Counted from the first letter of the stretch, positions 19,367 to 27,894 are shown. The stretch: 64,000 nucleotides of DNA from Pseudomonas corrugata (GCF_001269905.1 NZ_LHVK01000003.1:1096981-1160980), one strand, 5' to 3'. The notes: generated by a model from the sequence alone, not told the origin. Translations and numbers: made by a program.

Positions 19367-20257
19367 ATGAAACTCAGCCTGGGACCAGTCCTGTTCTATT
19401 GGGACAGAACACAATTGGGAAATTTCTACGCCGAGATGTCGGCATTGCCGCTGGATGTGATCTACCTGGGGGAAACGGTGTGTTCCAAACGCCGGGCATT
19501 CTCCCTGGATCAATGGCTGGGATTGGCGCGCGAACTACAGGCGTGCAGCCAGGCACAGATCGTGCTGTCGAGCCTGACGCTGATCGAGGCGGCCTCGGAG
19601 TTTTCCACGTTGCGTCGCCTGTGCGACAACGGCCAGTTGCTGGTGGAAGCCAACGACATGGGCGCCGTGCAATTGCTGGCCGAACGCAAACTGCCTTTTG
19701 TCGGTGGTCCGGCGCTGAATCTGTACAACGGTCATTCCCTGGCGCAGTTACTCGACAGCGGCATGATCCGCTGGGTGCCGCCGGTGGAGTGCTCGGCGGC
19801 TCTGATCAGCGATGTACTGGAACAAGTGCGGGAAATGGATCGCGAATTACCCGAGGTGGAAATCTTCGCTTATGGACATTTGCCCCTGGCTTACTCGGCG
19901 CGCTGCTTTACCGCCCGGGCAGAAAACCGGCCCAAGGACGACTGCCAGTTCTGTTGCATCAACTACCCCGACGGTCTGGCGCTGAGCAGTCAGGAAGGTC
20001 AGCAATTATTCACCCTCAATGGCATCCAGACGATGTCTGGCGAGGTAAGCAACCTGCTCGCCGATTACAGCGCCTTGCAGGCTTGCGGTGCCGACTTGCT
20101 GCGCCTGAGCCCGAGAGCCCAGGGCATGGCTGAAGTGGTCAGTGCCTTCGACCGGGTTCGCCAGGGCGAGGCGCCGCCGCTGTTTGTCGAAGGGTGTAAC
20201 GGTTACTGGCACGGCCATGCCGGCATGCTGAAAGTAGAGGAGGCCGGGTTGTGTTGA
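19367..20257 (+). CDS. ubiV: O2-independent ubiquinone hydroxylation protein UbiV (U32 family)
   Basis: A 296-residue partner of UbiU. Its [4Fe-4S] cysteines are in place: LGETVCSKRRAF near residue 39, then YSARCFTARAENRPKDDCQF with CC directly after. The substrate-domain segment IFAYGHLPLAYSARC is typical of U32 proteins. The ATG at 19367 follows GAGGGAGG. The stop overlaps the ubiT start (GTGTTGA), so ubiUVT are translationally coupled. Confidence 0.94.
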   Translation: MKLSLGPVLFYWDRTQLGNFYAEMSALPLDVIYLGETVCSKRRAFSLDQWLGLARELQACSQAQIVLSSLTLIEAASEFSTLRRLCDNGQLLVEANDMGAVQLLAERKLPFVGGPALNLYNGHSLAQLLDSGMIRWVPPVECSAALISDVLEQVREMDRELPEVEIFAYGHLPLAYSARCFTARAENRPKDDCQFCCINYPDGLALSSQEGQQLFTLNGIQTMSGEVSNLLADYSALQACGADLLRLSPRAQGMAEVVSAFDRVRQGEAPPLFVEGCNGYWHGHAGMLKVEEAGLC

Positions 20258-20724
20258 GTCCGAAGAAATGGATGCTCAAAGGTGCCGACCGCGTGCTGCC
20301 GCTGCTCGGCAAGGTACCGTTCGTGGTGCAACGCCTGGCGTTGCAGCAGGCGCTCAATCGGTGCCTGGCCGAACCGTTGCGCGATGGCGGGTTCGATGTG
20401 TTGCGTGATCGCTGGCTGTGCCTGCGAGTGCCTGACCTGGGTTTGCGCTGGTACCTGACGCTGGGGCGCGGGGGGCTGCGCATTGCCGAGCGGGCCGAAG
20501 CCCAGGTCACCATCAGCGGCAACTGGCGTGAGTTCCTGTTGCTGGCCAGTCGTCAGGAGGACCCCGATACGTTGTTCTTCCGGCGACGGCTGGTCATCGA
20601 AGGCGATACCGAATTGGGTCTGGCGCTGAAGAACCTGATCGACAGCCTCGACCCTGATGTGTTGCCGCCATGGTTGTGGCGCAACCTGGAGCGGGCGGGG
20701 AAAGGCGTGGCGACGGTGGGATGA
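20251..20724 (+). CDS. ubiT: SCP2-domain ubiquinone accessory protein UbiT
   Basis: A 157-residue SCP2 lipid-binding protein, the accessory factor thought to carry isoprenoid intermediates for UbiU-UbiV. It has a short basic N-terminus (SPKKWMLKGADRVLP), then the SCP2 fold with ITISGNWREFLLLASR-like strand/helix and LFFRRRLVIEGDTELGL, a hallmark of UbiT/UbiJ. It starts with GTG at 20251, overlapping ubiV, with AGAGGAGG upstream. Confidence 0.92.
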   Translation: MLSPKKWMLKGADRVLPLLGKVPFVVQRLALQQALNRCLAEPLRDGGFDVLRDRWLCLRVPDLGLRWYLTLGRGGLRIAERAEAQVTISGNWREFLLLASRQEDPDTLFFRRRLVIEGDTELGLALKNLIDSLDPDVLPPWLWRNLERAGKGVATVG

Positions 20725-20725
20725 G

Positions 20726-21100
20726 ATGAAGGCTCCTGATGATTTGCCTCTGGTGTACTCCTGCTCCGGTTGCTCCAACGTCGCGCAGTTGGCCAATACC
20801 GTCGCCCTGCGCCTGGACCGCGCAGGACTGGCCGAGATGTCCTGCATTGTCGGAGTGGGTGGGCATGTCGCGGCGCTGGTCAACAAGGCGCGCTCGGGGC
20901 GGCGGATCATTGCCTTGGATGGCTGTCCCTTGCAATGCGTGCAGGGCTGCTTGCAGCAGCACGCGTTGAAGGCGGATGTGCATGTGATCCTGAGTCAGTT
21001 GGGCTTGCGCAAGCGGTATGGGGTTGATTGCACGGAAGATGAGGGGGATGTGTTGTTCGAGTACCTCGTACCGATTGTCGGGGTGCCGAGCGCAGATTAA
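20726..21100 (+). CDS. DGC-type putative metal-binding protein
   Basis: A 124-residue protein of the DGC domain family. The N-terminal YSCSGCSNVAQ and the central ALDGCPLQCVQGCL provide six cysteines in CxxC-like spacing, suggesting zinc or another metal. Its start lies one base after the ubiT stop, so it is the last gene of ubiUVT. Similar proteins occur near this operon in other pseudomonads, but their function is unknown to me. A metal-trafficking or redox role in anaerobic quinone synthesis is inference. Confidence 0.8.
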   Translation: MKAPDDLPLVYSCSGCSNVAQLANTVALRLDRAGLAEMSCIVGVGGHVAALVNKARSGRRIIALDGCPLQCVQGCLQQHALKADVHVILSQLGLRKRYGVDCTEDEGDVLFEYLVPIVGVPSAD

Positions 21101-21122
21101 AGGGGCCACTAACATCCTGTGG

Positions 21123-21173
21123 GGCCTGCGATCACCGCAGGCCTTGTGGTGAGGGGATAAATCCCCTTGCCAC
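21123..21173. repeat. Hairpin plus short palindrome after the ubi operon
   Basis: GGCCTGCG-ATCAC-CGCAGGCC at 21123-21143 is a strong hairpin without a clear T-run. It is followed at 21146-21173 by GTGGTGAGGGGATAAATCCC and its inverted end, a small member of the 1881-2012 palindrome family. Together they separate two convergent units. Confidence 0.65.
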
Positions 21174-21182
21174 CGTGCCGCG

Positions 21183-21860
21183 CTATTGCTGGTAATCCAC
21201 CAGCGCATCCTCGGCCAGGATACGAATGTTGCGCCGCTCCATGGCGATCAGGCCGCCGTCCACCAGACGATGGAGAATGCGCGAGAAGGTTTCCGGCTGG
21301 ATTCCCAGTTTGGAGGCCACCAGGCGCTTGGACACTTGCAGCACAAGCTGGCCGTCGCGGGGATCGCGTTCCTGCAGCAGGAAATTGATGACACGCCGGC
21401 TGGCGCTGGCCAGGGTCAGGTTGTCGATGTCCTTGAGCCGCTGGTGCAAGTGCACGCTCATGCTCGCCAGAATCGCCAGGCAGACCTTGGGCTGATCTTC
21501 AAGTGCCTTGCGATAATGGGTGCCTTCGATACTCACCAACACACTGTCCTTGAGCGCTGCTGCGCTCACCGGATAGCAACGGGCCTGGCTGAACAGCAGC
21601 GCTTCGGCAAAAGTCTGGCCGGGCTGGATGATCTCCACCAGGTTTTCCTGGCCCTCGCCGGTGACCCGGAACAGCTTGACCTGGCCGCTGATCAGCAGGA
21701 AAAACCGCTTGGCCGGGTCGCCCTGGTGCATGAGCGTACCGTTGCACTCCAGGCGCTTGAGCACGGCCAGGTTGCACACGTCTTCGAAGACGTGCTCCGG
21801 CAGGTGGCTGAACAAGTGGTGACGACGCAACATTAGAATGATGGAAGGGTGAGTCAGCAT
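21183..21860 (-). CDS. Second Dnr-like Crp/Fnr transcription regulator
   Basis: A 225-residue Crp/Fnr protein distinct from dnr at 10149. It has a cyclic-nucleotide-like sensor domain (MHQGDPAKRFFLLISGQVKL, PGQTFAEALLFSQ) and a C-terminal HTH with SKLGIQPETFSRILHRL, the same recognition-helix core (QPETFSR) as Dnr. It lacks an FNR cysteine set, so it is not ANR. P. stutzeri also carries several DNR paralogues. A NarL 7-2-7 site lies 65 bases upstream, suggesting nitrate control. Its targets probably overlap those of Dnr (inference). Confidence 0.88.
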   Translation of the reverse strand: MLTHPSIILMLRRHHLFSHLPEHVFEDVCNLAVLKRLECNGTLMHQGDPAKRFFLLISGQVKLFRVTGEGQENLVEIIQPGQTFAEALLFSQARCYPVSAAALKDSVLVSIEGTHYRKALEDQPKVCLAILASMSVHLHQRLKDIDNLTLASASRRVINFLLQERDPRDGQLVLQVSKRLVASKLGIQPETFSRILHRLVDGGLIAMERRNIRILAEDALVDYQQ

Positions 21861-21924
21861 GGCGTACCTCCGCGTGCCGTCATGGTAGAACCCCGCGCGC
21901 CGCCGGCCTATGCCTCGGCAGGCC

Positions 21925-21940
21925 TACCTCTGAAGAGGGA
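21925..21940 (-). promoter_or_regulatory. NarL-type 7-2-7 site upstream of the second Dnr-like gene
   Basis: TACCTCT-GA-AGAGGGA: the first heptamer is a perfect TACYYMT and the opposed one matches 6/7. It is centred about 72 bases before the regulator's ATG at 21860. Confidence 0.55.
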
Positions 21941-22021
21941 TGGCTCGTGCACTTGCTCCGAATCCCCACAATGTGATCAGTGCCAGACACAAAGCCAGCA
22001 GACACCAGGAACCAGGAACCA

Positions 22022-22249
22022 CTGTGGGAGCGAGCCTGCTCGCGATGGCGGTGTGTCAGCTTGCTGTGATCTTGGATGTGCTGACGGCATCGCGGGCAAG
22101 CCCGGCTCCCACAGGGGATCTATGTCGGACGCAATGCCAACAGACACCAGACACTCCTGTGGGAGCGAGCCTGCTCGCGATAGCGGTGTGTCAGCTTGCG
22201 GGGATGTTGGCTGTGCTGACGCCATCGCGAGCAGGGCTCGCTCACAGGG
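22022..22249. repeat. Two REP doublets between the Dnr-like gene and narL
   Basis: Two successive inverted REP pairs lie here (about 22022-22117 and 22157-22249). They share short linkers, including CAACAGACACCAG and GGATCTRTGTC-type stretches, which suggests local duplication. I see no gene in the 437-base gap 21861-22297. Confidence 0.85.
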
Positions 22250-22297
22250 GATCTGTGTCAGACACACTGCCTGCAAGCACTAGGTGGGGGAGCTGAT

Positions 22298-22945
22298 TCA
22301 ACCGGCTCCGCGCAGATGCTCCATCGCCCAGACCGCCGCCTCGACCCGCGAGCGCAAGCCGAGCTTGTGCAGCAGGTTCTTGACGTGGACCTTGACCGTG
22401 CCTTCGGTGATGCCCAGTTTGTGCCCGATGACTTTGTTGCTGTAGCCGCTGGCGATGGTCTTGAGTACCTGGCGTTCGCGTTCGGTCAGTTCCACTTCGG
22501 GTTGGCGCGGTGGGGAGCGCAGGGCCTGGGCCATGACGCGGGTCAGGCCGGGGCTGATCACCAGGGCCCCGCCCAGGGCGTCGCGGATGTACTGGATCAG
22601 CAATTCGGGTTCCATGTCCTTGAGCAGGTAGCCGTTGGCGTCCAGGCGCAGGGCGTCGCGGATGTCGTCCTCGGCGTCGGACACCGTGAACAGCAGCACC
22701 TTGCCGCTGTAGTGCATGGCCCGCAGCCGACGCAGGGTCTCGATGCCGTTCATCTGCGGCATGTTGTTGTCCAGCAGTACCAGATCGGGCTTGAGCGGCT
22801 CGATCAGCGCCAGGGCTTCCTCGCCATGGTTGGCTTCGCCGACAACCAGCAAGTCGTCTTCCAGTTCGAGTATCTGGCGGATCCCGTGACGCATCATCGG
22901 ATGGTCGTCGACCAGCAGCAGGGTGTGGCGCAGAGGGGCGTTCAT
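22298..22945 (-). CDS. narL: Nitrate/nitrite response regulator NarL
   Basis: A 215-residue response regulator. The receiver domain has the phospho-acceptor Asp in LVLLDNNMPQMNG (about residue 59) and the conserved Lys in YLLKDMEP. The C-terminal LuxR/NarL HTH is LTERERQVLKTIASGYSNK followed by LGITEGTVKVHVKN. Its ATG overlaps the narX stop by four bases. It should bind TACYYMT heptamers; four paired sites of this kind are visible in the window. In P. aeruginosa NarL activates narK1 and dnr. Confidence 0.93.
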   Translation of the reverse strand: MNAPLRHTLLLVDDHPMMRHGIRQILELEDDLLVVGEANHGEEALALIEPLKPDLVLLDNNMPQMNGIETLRRLRAMHYSGKVLLFTVSDAEDDIRDALRLDANGYLLKDMEPELLIQYIRDALGGALVISPGLTRVMAQALRSPPRQPEVELTERERQVLKTIASGYSNKVIGHKLGITEGTVKVHVKNLLHKLGLRSRVEAAVWAMEHLRGAG

Positions 22946-24786
22946 GGTGCGATGCCTTCGGAGTATTGGCCCAGGAATTCCGGTTGGAAACGCACCTGGA
23001 TACGGGTGCCCTGGGGAGTTCTGGAGAGGATCTGCAGCTGCCCGCGCAGGCTGCGGGCCCGTTCGTTCATGATGTTCAGGCCATGGTGTTCGCGCTGGTC
23101 CACCTGACCGCTGAAACCACGGCCATCGTCATCGATCGACAGTTGCACCGTCTCGCCTTCCTGGCGCAACTGCAACCAGGCATTCTCGGCATGGGCATGG
23201 CGCAGGCAGTTGGACAAGGCTTCGCGGGTGATCTGCAGGATGTGGATCTGCTCGCTGGCCGACAGCTCGAAGGCCAGGGTGTCGATGAACAGGTGCACCT
23301 GGAAATCCCCGCGGGAGGAAAACTCTTCGGCGGTGTCCTTGAGCTCCTCCACCAGGCCATCGTCGTGGATCTGCAAGCGAAACGTGGTCAGCAACTCGCG
23401 TAACTGGCGGTAGGCGTTGTTGAGCCCTTCGCGCAGCTCGCCAGTGACGGTTTCCAGGGTCTGCACCGGTTCGCCGCGGCGCAACAGAGTCTGCATGCGG
23501 CTGACTTGCAGCTTCATGTAGGACAAGGCCTGGGCCAGTGAGTCATGCAACTCCCTGGCAATGATCGTGCGTTCGTCAAGCAGCAGCAGGCGATGGTCCT
23601 GCTCGCGTTGGCGCTTGAGGGACAGGGAGGTGCCGATGAGGTTGGCCAGGGCCTGGATCAGTGCGGTCTCCCAGGGTTGTGCCGCGTGGCCGTCGACAAA
23701 GTATGCCTTGAGTTCTCCCAGTTCATTGCCCTGGTTGCTGATGCTGAACGTCAGTGGTTGCGCAACCCCATGTTTCTGGCAAGTGGCGCAATCGCTGCTG
23801 GCGCAGACTTCGCGATTGTTGGCGCCATGAATGGCCAGCAGTTGCCGGGCGGGAGCCTGCAATTGTCCTTGCAGGCACAGCGACAGGCGCAGGCCTGGCA
23901 GCTTTTGCTGGAAGCGCTGGATCAACTCGTCCAGGCCTTGGGCATTGGCCTGGCGCGTGGCCAGGCTGCGGCTGCTCTGGTACAGCAATTCCAATGCGGC
24001 GTTGGCACGTTGCAGATTCAGGGTCTTGTGTCGAACCTGATCTTCCAGGGTGCGGTGGGACTGCTCGATGGTTTCGGCCATGGTATTGAAGCTGGTTGCC
24101 AATTGGCCCAGCTCATCTTCGGACTGATGATTGACCCGCACATCGAATTCACCACGGCGAAAGCGCTGGGTTGCGACCACCAGTTCCTGCAACGGTGTGA
24201 CCACGCTGTATTGCAGTTCGTACAGGCCGATGAGCAGGATGATCATGGTGCTGAACAACGCCATGCCCTGGATCGTCTGTTGCCAGCCCTGCTTGTGTTC
24301 GCTCTGGCGTTGCAACAGGTTGACGAACTGGTCCAGTTGCGCGACGAAGGAATCCGCGTTGGTCTGGAAGACGGCCGAGTCGCCGCGCTCGACGGCAGGA
24401 CGCAGTGTCTGGTTCCAGCGTTGCAGGAGATCGCGATAACTCTGGTGCAGGGCGGTTGTCGGGCCGTCCTCCAGCACGGCGCGAAGCGCAGGACTATCGA
24501 GGCGTTGCTGCAGACTGTCGATGATCGTCGGGATGTCATCGGTGGCAGCGGCTGCCAGCTTCCAGCTCAGGTGGTAGGTCTCCATGCGCACCGAACCGGC
24601 CGTGTTGATCGCTGCCGCGTCGCCCTGGCTGAACCAGGCGATCAATCCAGCGCTCAGGGAACTGGCCAACGCCAGGATGGCGATCAGGATCACCGCCACT
24701 CCGGCTCGCGCGGGCAGGGAACTGCGCAGCCAGCCCATCATCTCGGCTGGTCCGGCAAAAATATCTGTAAAGCGAACATGGGACAT
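22942..24786 (-). CDS. narX: Nitrate-sensing histidine kinase NarX
   Basis: A 614-residue membrane sensor kinase. It has a first transmembrane helix (about 30-50), a periplasmic four-helix sensor with the P-box INTAGSVRMETYH, a second helix near residue 175 and a HAMP linker. A central cysteine-bearing region (VCASSDCATCQKHG) follows, then the HisKA_3 H-box RELHDSLAQALSYMKLQ and an HATPase domain (DDGRGFSG). It phosphorylates NarL when nitrate is bound. It diverges from narK1, sharing a 259-base control region. Confidence 0.92.
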   Translation of the reverse strand: MSHVRFTDIFAGPAEMMGWLRSSLPARAGVAVILIAILALASSLSAGLIAWFSQGDAAAINTAGSVRMETYHLSWKLAAAATDDIPTIIDSLQQRLDSPALRAVLEDGPTTALHQSYRDLLQRWNQTLRPAVERGDSAVFQTNADSFVAQLDQFVNLLQRQSEHKQGWQQTIQGMALFSTMIILLIGLYELQYSVVTPLQELVVATQRFRRGEFDVRVNHQSEDELGQLATSFNTMAETIEQSHRTLEDQVRHKTLNLQRANAALELLYQSSRSLATRQANAQGLDELIQRFQQKLPGLRLSLCLQGQLQAPARQLLAIHGANNREVCASSDCATCQKHGVAQPLTFSISNQGNELGELKAYFVDGHAAQPWETALIQALANLIGTSLSLKRQREQDHRLLLLDERTIIARELHDSLAQALSYMKLQVSRMQTLLRRGEPVQTLETVTGELREGLNNAYRQLRELLTTFRLQIHDDGLVEELKDTAEEFSSRGDFQVHLFIDTLAFELSASEQIHILQITREALSNCLRHAHAENAWLQLRQEGETVQLSIDDDGRGFSGQVDQREHHGLNIMNERARSLRGQLQILSRTPQGTRIQVRFQPEFLGQYSEGIAP

Positions 24787-24823
24787 CCCGGATCAAGGGG
24801 TGTTGCAGCCGATCCGGGCGCAC

Positions 24824-24839
24824 TACCTCTAAAGAGTTG
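24824..24839. promoter_or_regulatory. NarL-type 7-2-7 site, narX side
   Basis: TACCTCT-AA-AGAGTTG: a perfect TACYYMT heptamer opposed to a 5/7 match. It lies 38 bases upstream of narX and may mediate autoregulation. Confidence 0.5.
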
Positions 24840-24920
24840 TTGGCCGTTCCGTTTCTGTAAAAGCTTTGGCCAATTCGTTCAAGACATTGATAAATAAAGG
24901 GTTGTATCAATATCAGGAAC

Positions 24921-24936
24921 TACCTCCTTGGAGGTA
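24921..24936. promoter_or_regulatory. NarL-type 7-2-7 palindrome, narK1 side
   Basis: TACCTCC-TT-GGAGGTA is a perfectly symmetric pair of heptamers (6/7 match each to TACYYMT). It sits 39 bases upstream of the FNR box of narK1, the arrangement expected for joint NarL and ANR activation. Confidence 0.65.
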
Positions 24937-24974
24937 GATGGGCCAAGCATAGGTCTATACGCGTTGATGGCTCT

Positions 24975-24988
24975 TTGACTCACGTCAA
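24975..24988 (+). promoter_or_regulatory. FNR/ANR box and -10 of narK1K2GHJI
   Basis: TTGACTCACGTCAA is a symmetric FNR-type site. TAGTCT at 25011-25016 fits as the -10 of a class II promoter. No other good box lies between here and narG, so this promoter probably drives the whole nar operon. Confidence 0.8.
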
Positions 24989-25045
24989 GTTTTTGCGGGA
25001 TAGCCGTCACTAGTCTGCGCTCATCCAATTGATGGGAGCGTCGTG

Positions 25046-26347
25046 ATGCGAGCGCAAGTGCAACAAGGGCTGGTACTGGGGATGAGTACCCTGGCCTTCA
25101 CCGTCTGCTTCATGGTCTGGATGATGTTTGCCGTGCTGGGCGTTCCGATCAAGGAGATGCTGGCCCTCAACGAAACCCAGTTCGGCCTGCTGGCCGCCAC
25201 CCCGGTACTGACCGGTTCGCTGGTGCGCCTGCCCCTGGGGATTCTGACCGATCGCTTTGGCGGACGGATCGTGTTCTTTGTGTTGATGCTGTCCTGCGTG
25301 TTGCCGCTGTACCTGATCACCCTGGCTTCCGAGTTCTGGCAATTCCTGGTGCTGGGCCTGTTCGTCGGCCTGGCCGGTGGTTCGTTTTCGGTCGGCGTTG
25401 CCTACGTCGCCAAATGGTTCGACAAACAGAACCAGGGCTTCGCCATGGGCGTGTTCGGTGCCGGCAACGCCGGTTCCGCGCTCACCAAGTTCCTGGCGCC
25501 GGCCCTGATCGCCCTGGGCACCTGGCACTTGGTGCCGAAAGTGTTCAGCGCCATTCTGTTCATTACCGCGTTGCTGTTCTGGTTCCTTACCAGTGAGAAG
25601 AAAGAGCACCGCAGCGTCAGTGGCACGGGCCTGCGCGAACAACTCAAGGCATTGAAAGAACCGGCCGTCTGGCGCTACTGCCAGTACTACTCGATCGTGT
25701 TTGGTGGCTACGTGGCCCTGGCCCTGTGGATGACCAAATACTACGTGCAGGAATACGGTTTCAGCCTGCAAAGCGCAGCGCTGCTGGCCGCGTGTTTTTC
25801 CCTGCCAGGTGGCGTACTGCGTGCCGTCGGTGGCTGGATGTCGGATCGCTGGGGCGCCCAGAGCGTGACCTGGTGGGTGTTGTGGGTGAGCTGGATCTGC
25901 CTGTTCCTGCTGTCCTACCCCCAGACCCAACTGCAAGTGCACACCGTCAACGGCCTCGTCGACTTTCACATCGGCCTCAATGCCACGCTGTTCACCGTGC
26001 TGCTGTTCGTGATGGGCATTGCCTTCGCGTTCGGCAAGGCCTCGGTCTTCAAATATATCGCCAACGACTACCCGAAAAACATGGGCGCGGTATCCGGCAT
26101 CGTCGGTCTGGCCGGCGGCCTGGGCGGCTTCGTTCTGCCGATCCTGTTCGGTGCCCTGGTGGACCTCACCGGCGTGCGCTCGTCCTGCTTCATGTTGCTG
26201 TACGGCGTGGTCTGGGTCTCCCTGATCTGGATGTACCTCAGCGAAATGCGCAAGCGCCCGCTGCTGGGTAAGCAACCGCTAGCCAGCCAACCCCCGTTTT
26301 CCAGCATTGCCCAAGGAGAAGAACATGTCCGTTCTGCAAACGCCTGA
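25046..26347 (+). CDS. narK1: Nitrate/proton symporter-type NarK1
   Basis: A 433-residue MFS transporter with twelve predicted helices and nitrate-porter features: FCFMVWMMFAVLGVPI near the N-terminus, LTGSLVRLPLGILTDRFGGR with the substrate-contacting Arg, and two glycine-rich nitrate signature helices (GAGNAGSALTKF; SGIVGLAGGLGGF). The ATG at 25046 follows GGGAG; a GTG lies one codon upstream. It imports nitrate to the cytoplasmic NarG site. Its end overlaps narK2 by 23 bases, as in P. aeruginosa. Confidence 0.93.
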   Translation: MRAQVQQGLVLGMSTLAFTVCFMVWMMFAVLGVPIKEMLALNETQFGLLAATPVLTGSLVRLPLGILTDRFGGRIVFFVLMLSCVLPLYLITLASEFWQFLVLGLFVGLAGGSFSVGVAYVAKWFDKQNQGFAMGVFGAGNAGSALTKFLAPALIALGTWHLVPKVFSAILFITALLFWFLTSEKKEHRSVSGTGLREQLKALKEPAVWRYCQYYSIVFGGYVALALWMTKYYVQEYGFSLQSAALLAACFSLPGGVLRAVGGWMSDRWGAQSVTWWVLWVSWICLFLLSYPQTQLQVHTVNGLVDFHIGLNATLFTVLLFVMGIAFAFGKASVFKYIANDYPKNMGAVSGIVGLAGGLGGFVLPILFGALVDLTGVRSSCFMLLYGVVWVSLIWMYLSEMRKRPLLGKQPLASQPPFSSIAQGEEHVRSANA

Positions 26348-27722
26348 CAAAGGCCCGGTCATTCATGACTGGCGCCCGGAAGACCCGGCCTTCTGGGGCC
26401 GCAGTGGCAAACAGACCGCACGCCGCAACCTGTGGATCTCGATCCCGGCGCTGCTGCTGGCCTTCGCGGTGTGGATGGTCTGGAGCACGGTGATCGTGCG
26501 CCTGAATGCCATCGGTTTCAGCTTCAGTACCGACCAGTTGTTCTGGCTGGCGGCACTGCCGGGTCTGTCCGGCGCGACCTTGCGGGTGTTTTACTCGTTC
26601 ATGGTGCCGATCTTCGGCGGACGGCGCTGGACCGCCCTGAGCACCGCGTCGCTGCTGATACCTGCGCTGTGGATGGGCTTCGCCGTACAGAATCCGACCA
26701 CGCCCTACAGCGTGTTCGTGCTGATCGCGCTGCTCTGCGGTTTTGGTGGTGGCAACTTCGCCTCGAGCATGTCCAACATCAGCTTCTTCTATCCCAAGTC
26801 CCAGCAGGGCACCGCCCTGGGGTTGAACGCCGGCCTGGGCAACCTGGGCGTGTCGGTGATGCAGTTCAGCGTGCCGCTGGTGATTTCCTTCGGGGTGTTC
26901 GGCTTCATGGGCGGTCAACCCCAGGTGCTGGCCGACGGCAGTTCGTTGTGGCTGCAGAACGCCGGCTTCATCTGGGTGCCGTTCATCCTCGCTGTGACGC
27001 TGATTGCCTGGTTCGGCATGAACGACCTATCCAGTGCCCGTGCTTCGTTCAGCGAGCAGGCGGTGATTTTCAAGCGCAAGCACAACTGGCTGATGTGCTG
27101 GCTGTACCTGGCCACGTTCGGCTCGTTCATCGGTTTCTCTGCCGCGTTTCCACTGCTGATCAAGACCTCGTTCCCCGACGTCATTGCGCTCAAGTTTGCC
27201 TTCCTCGGCCCCCTGGTGGGGGCGCTGGTACGGCCGTTGGGTGGCTGGCTGGCGGACAAGCTCGGTGGCGCGAAAGTCACCTTGTGGAACTTCGTGCTGA
27301 TGATCGCGATGGTGTTCGGCGTCCTGCACTTCCTGCCGCAAGGTGGCCAGGGTGGCAGCTTCTACGGCTTCCTGGGCATGTTCATGTTGCTGTTCATCAC
27401 CACCGGCGTGGGCAACGGTTCCACCTTCCGCATGATCCCGGTGATCTTCCGCACCCTTCACGAGAAAGCCGCCCTGGGCAAGAAGCCCGAGCTGCGTGAG
27501 CAAGCACTCAAGAACGCCGGCAAGGAATCGGCCGCGGTGTTGGGTTTCAGCTCGGCCATGGGTGCCTTCGGTGCGTTCTTCATTCCCAAGTCCTTCGGCA
27601 CTTCGATGGCCCTGACCGGCGGCCCGGAGATGGCCTTCTACATGTTCGTCGGCTTCTACCTGAGCTGCATCGTGGTGACCTGGTGGTGGTACGCGCGCAA
27701 GGGCGCCGCGACTCCCTGCTAA
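26325..27722 (+). CDS. narK2: Nitrate/nitrite antiporter-type NarK2
   Basis: A 465-residue MFS transporter, longer than NarK1. It has a hydrophilic N-terminus followed by WISIPALLLAFAVWMVWS and PGLSGATLRVFYSFMVPIFGGRRW. The nitrate signatures GGGNFASSMSNISFFYP and FSSAMGAFGAFFIPKS are intact. The ATG at 26325 follows AAGGAGAAG and lies inside the end of narK1. NarK2-type proteins exchange nitrite for nitrate in denitrifiers, and both paralogues are kept here. Confidence 0.93.
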   Translation: MSVLQTPDKGPVIHDWRPEDPAFWGRSGKQTARRNLWISIPALLLAFAVWMVWSTVIVRLNAIGFSFSTDQLFWLAALPGLSGATLRVFYSFMVPIFGGRRWTALSTASLLIPALWMGFAVQNPTTPYSVFVLIALLCGFGGGNFASSMSNISFFYPKSQQGTALGLNAGLGNLGVSVMQFSVPLVISFGVFGFMGGQPQVLADGSSLWLQNAGFIWVPFILAVTLIAWFGMNDLSSARASFSEQAVIFKRKHNWLMCWLYLATFGSFIGFSAAFPLLIKTSFPDVIALKFAFLGPLVGALVRPLGGWLADKLGGAKVTLWNFVLMIAMVFGVLHFLPQGGQGGSFYGFLGMFMLLFITTGVGNGSTFRMIPVIFRTLHEKAALGKKPELREQALKNAGKESAAVLGFSSAMGAFGAFFIPKSFGTSMALTGGPEMAFYMFVGFYLSCIVVTWWWYARKGAATPC

Positions 27723-27736
27723 GACGAATTCAAACA

Positions 27737-27894
27737 GTGGCCTGTACGGTTAATTAGCGTGCTCAAGTTCGAGTGTCAGGACTCGTCGGGCAAGGCGCCA
27801 TGACGAGTCGTAGCCCGCTACGGCGAGGAATGGCAACGCAGCTTGACGAGTCCTGGCGCCGAAATTGAGTGCGCTAATTAGCCACACAGGCCAC
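27737..27894. repeat. 158-bp imperfect palindromic element between narK2 and narG
   Basis: The outer ends are inverted copies (GTGGCCTGT at 27737, ACAGGCCAC ending 27894). Inner pairs continue as TTAATTAGCG / CGCTAATTA, then GCTCAA / TTGAGT and CAGGACTCGTC / GACGAGTCCTG, with a further GACGAGTC in the middle. No open frame or transposase is inside. It has the form of a MITE or large intergenic palindrome and sits within the presumed nar transcript. Confidence 0.75.

Noticed and set aside
21183..21860. Identification as ANR, the oxygen-sensing FNR homologue
   Set aside because: The N-terminal cysteine cluster required for the oxygen-sensitive iron-sulfur centre is absent.
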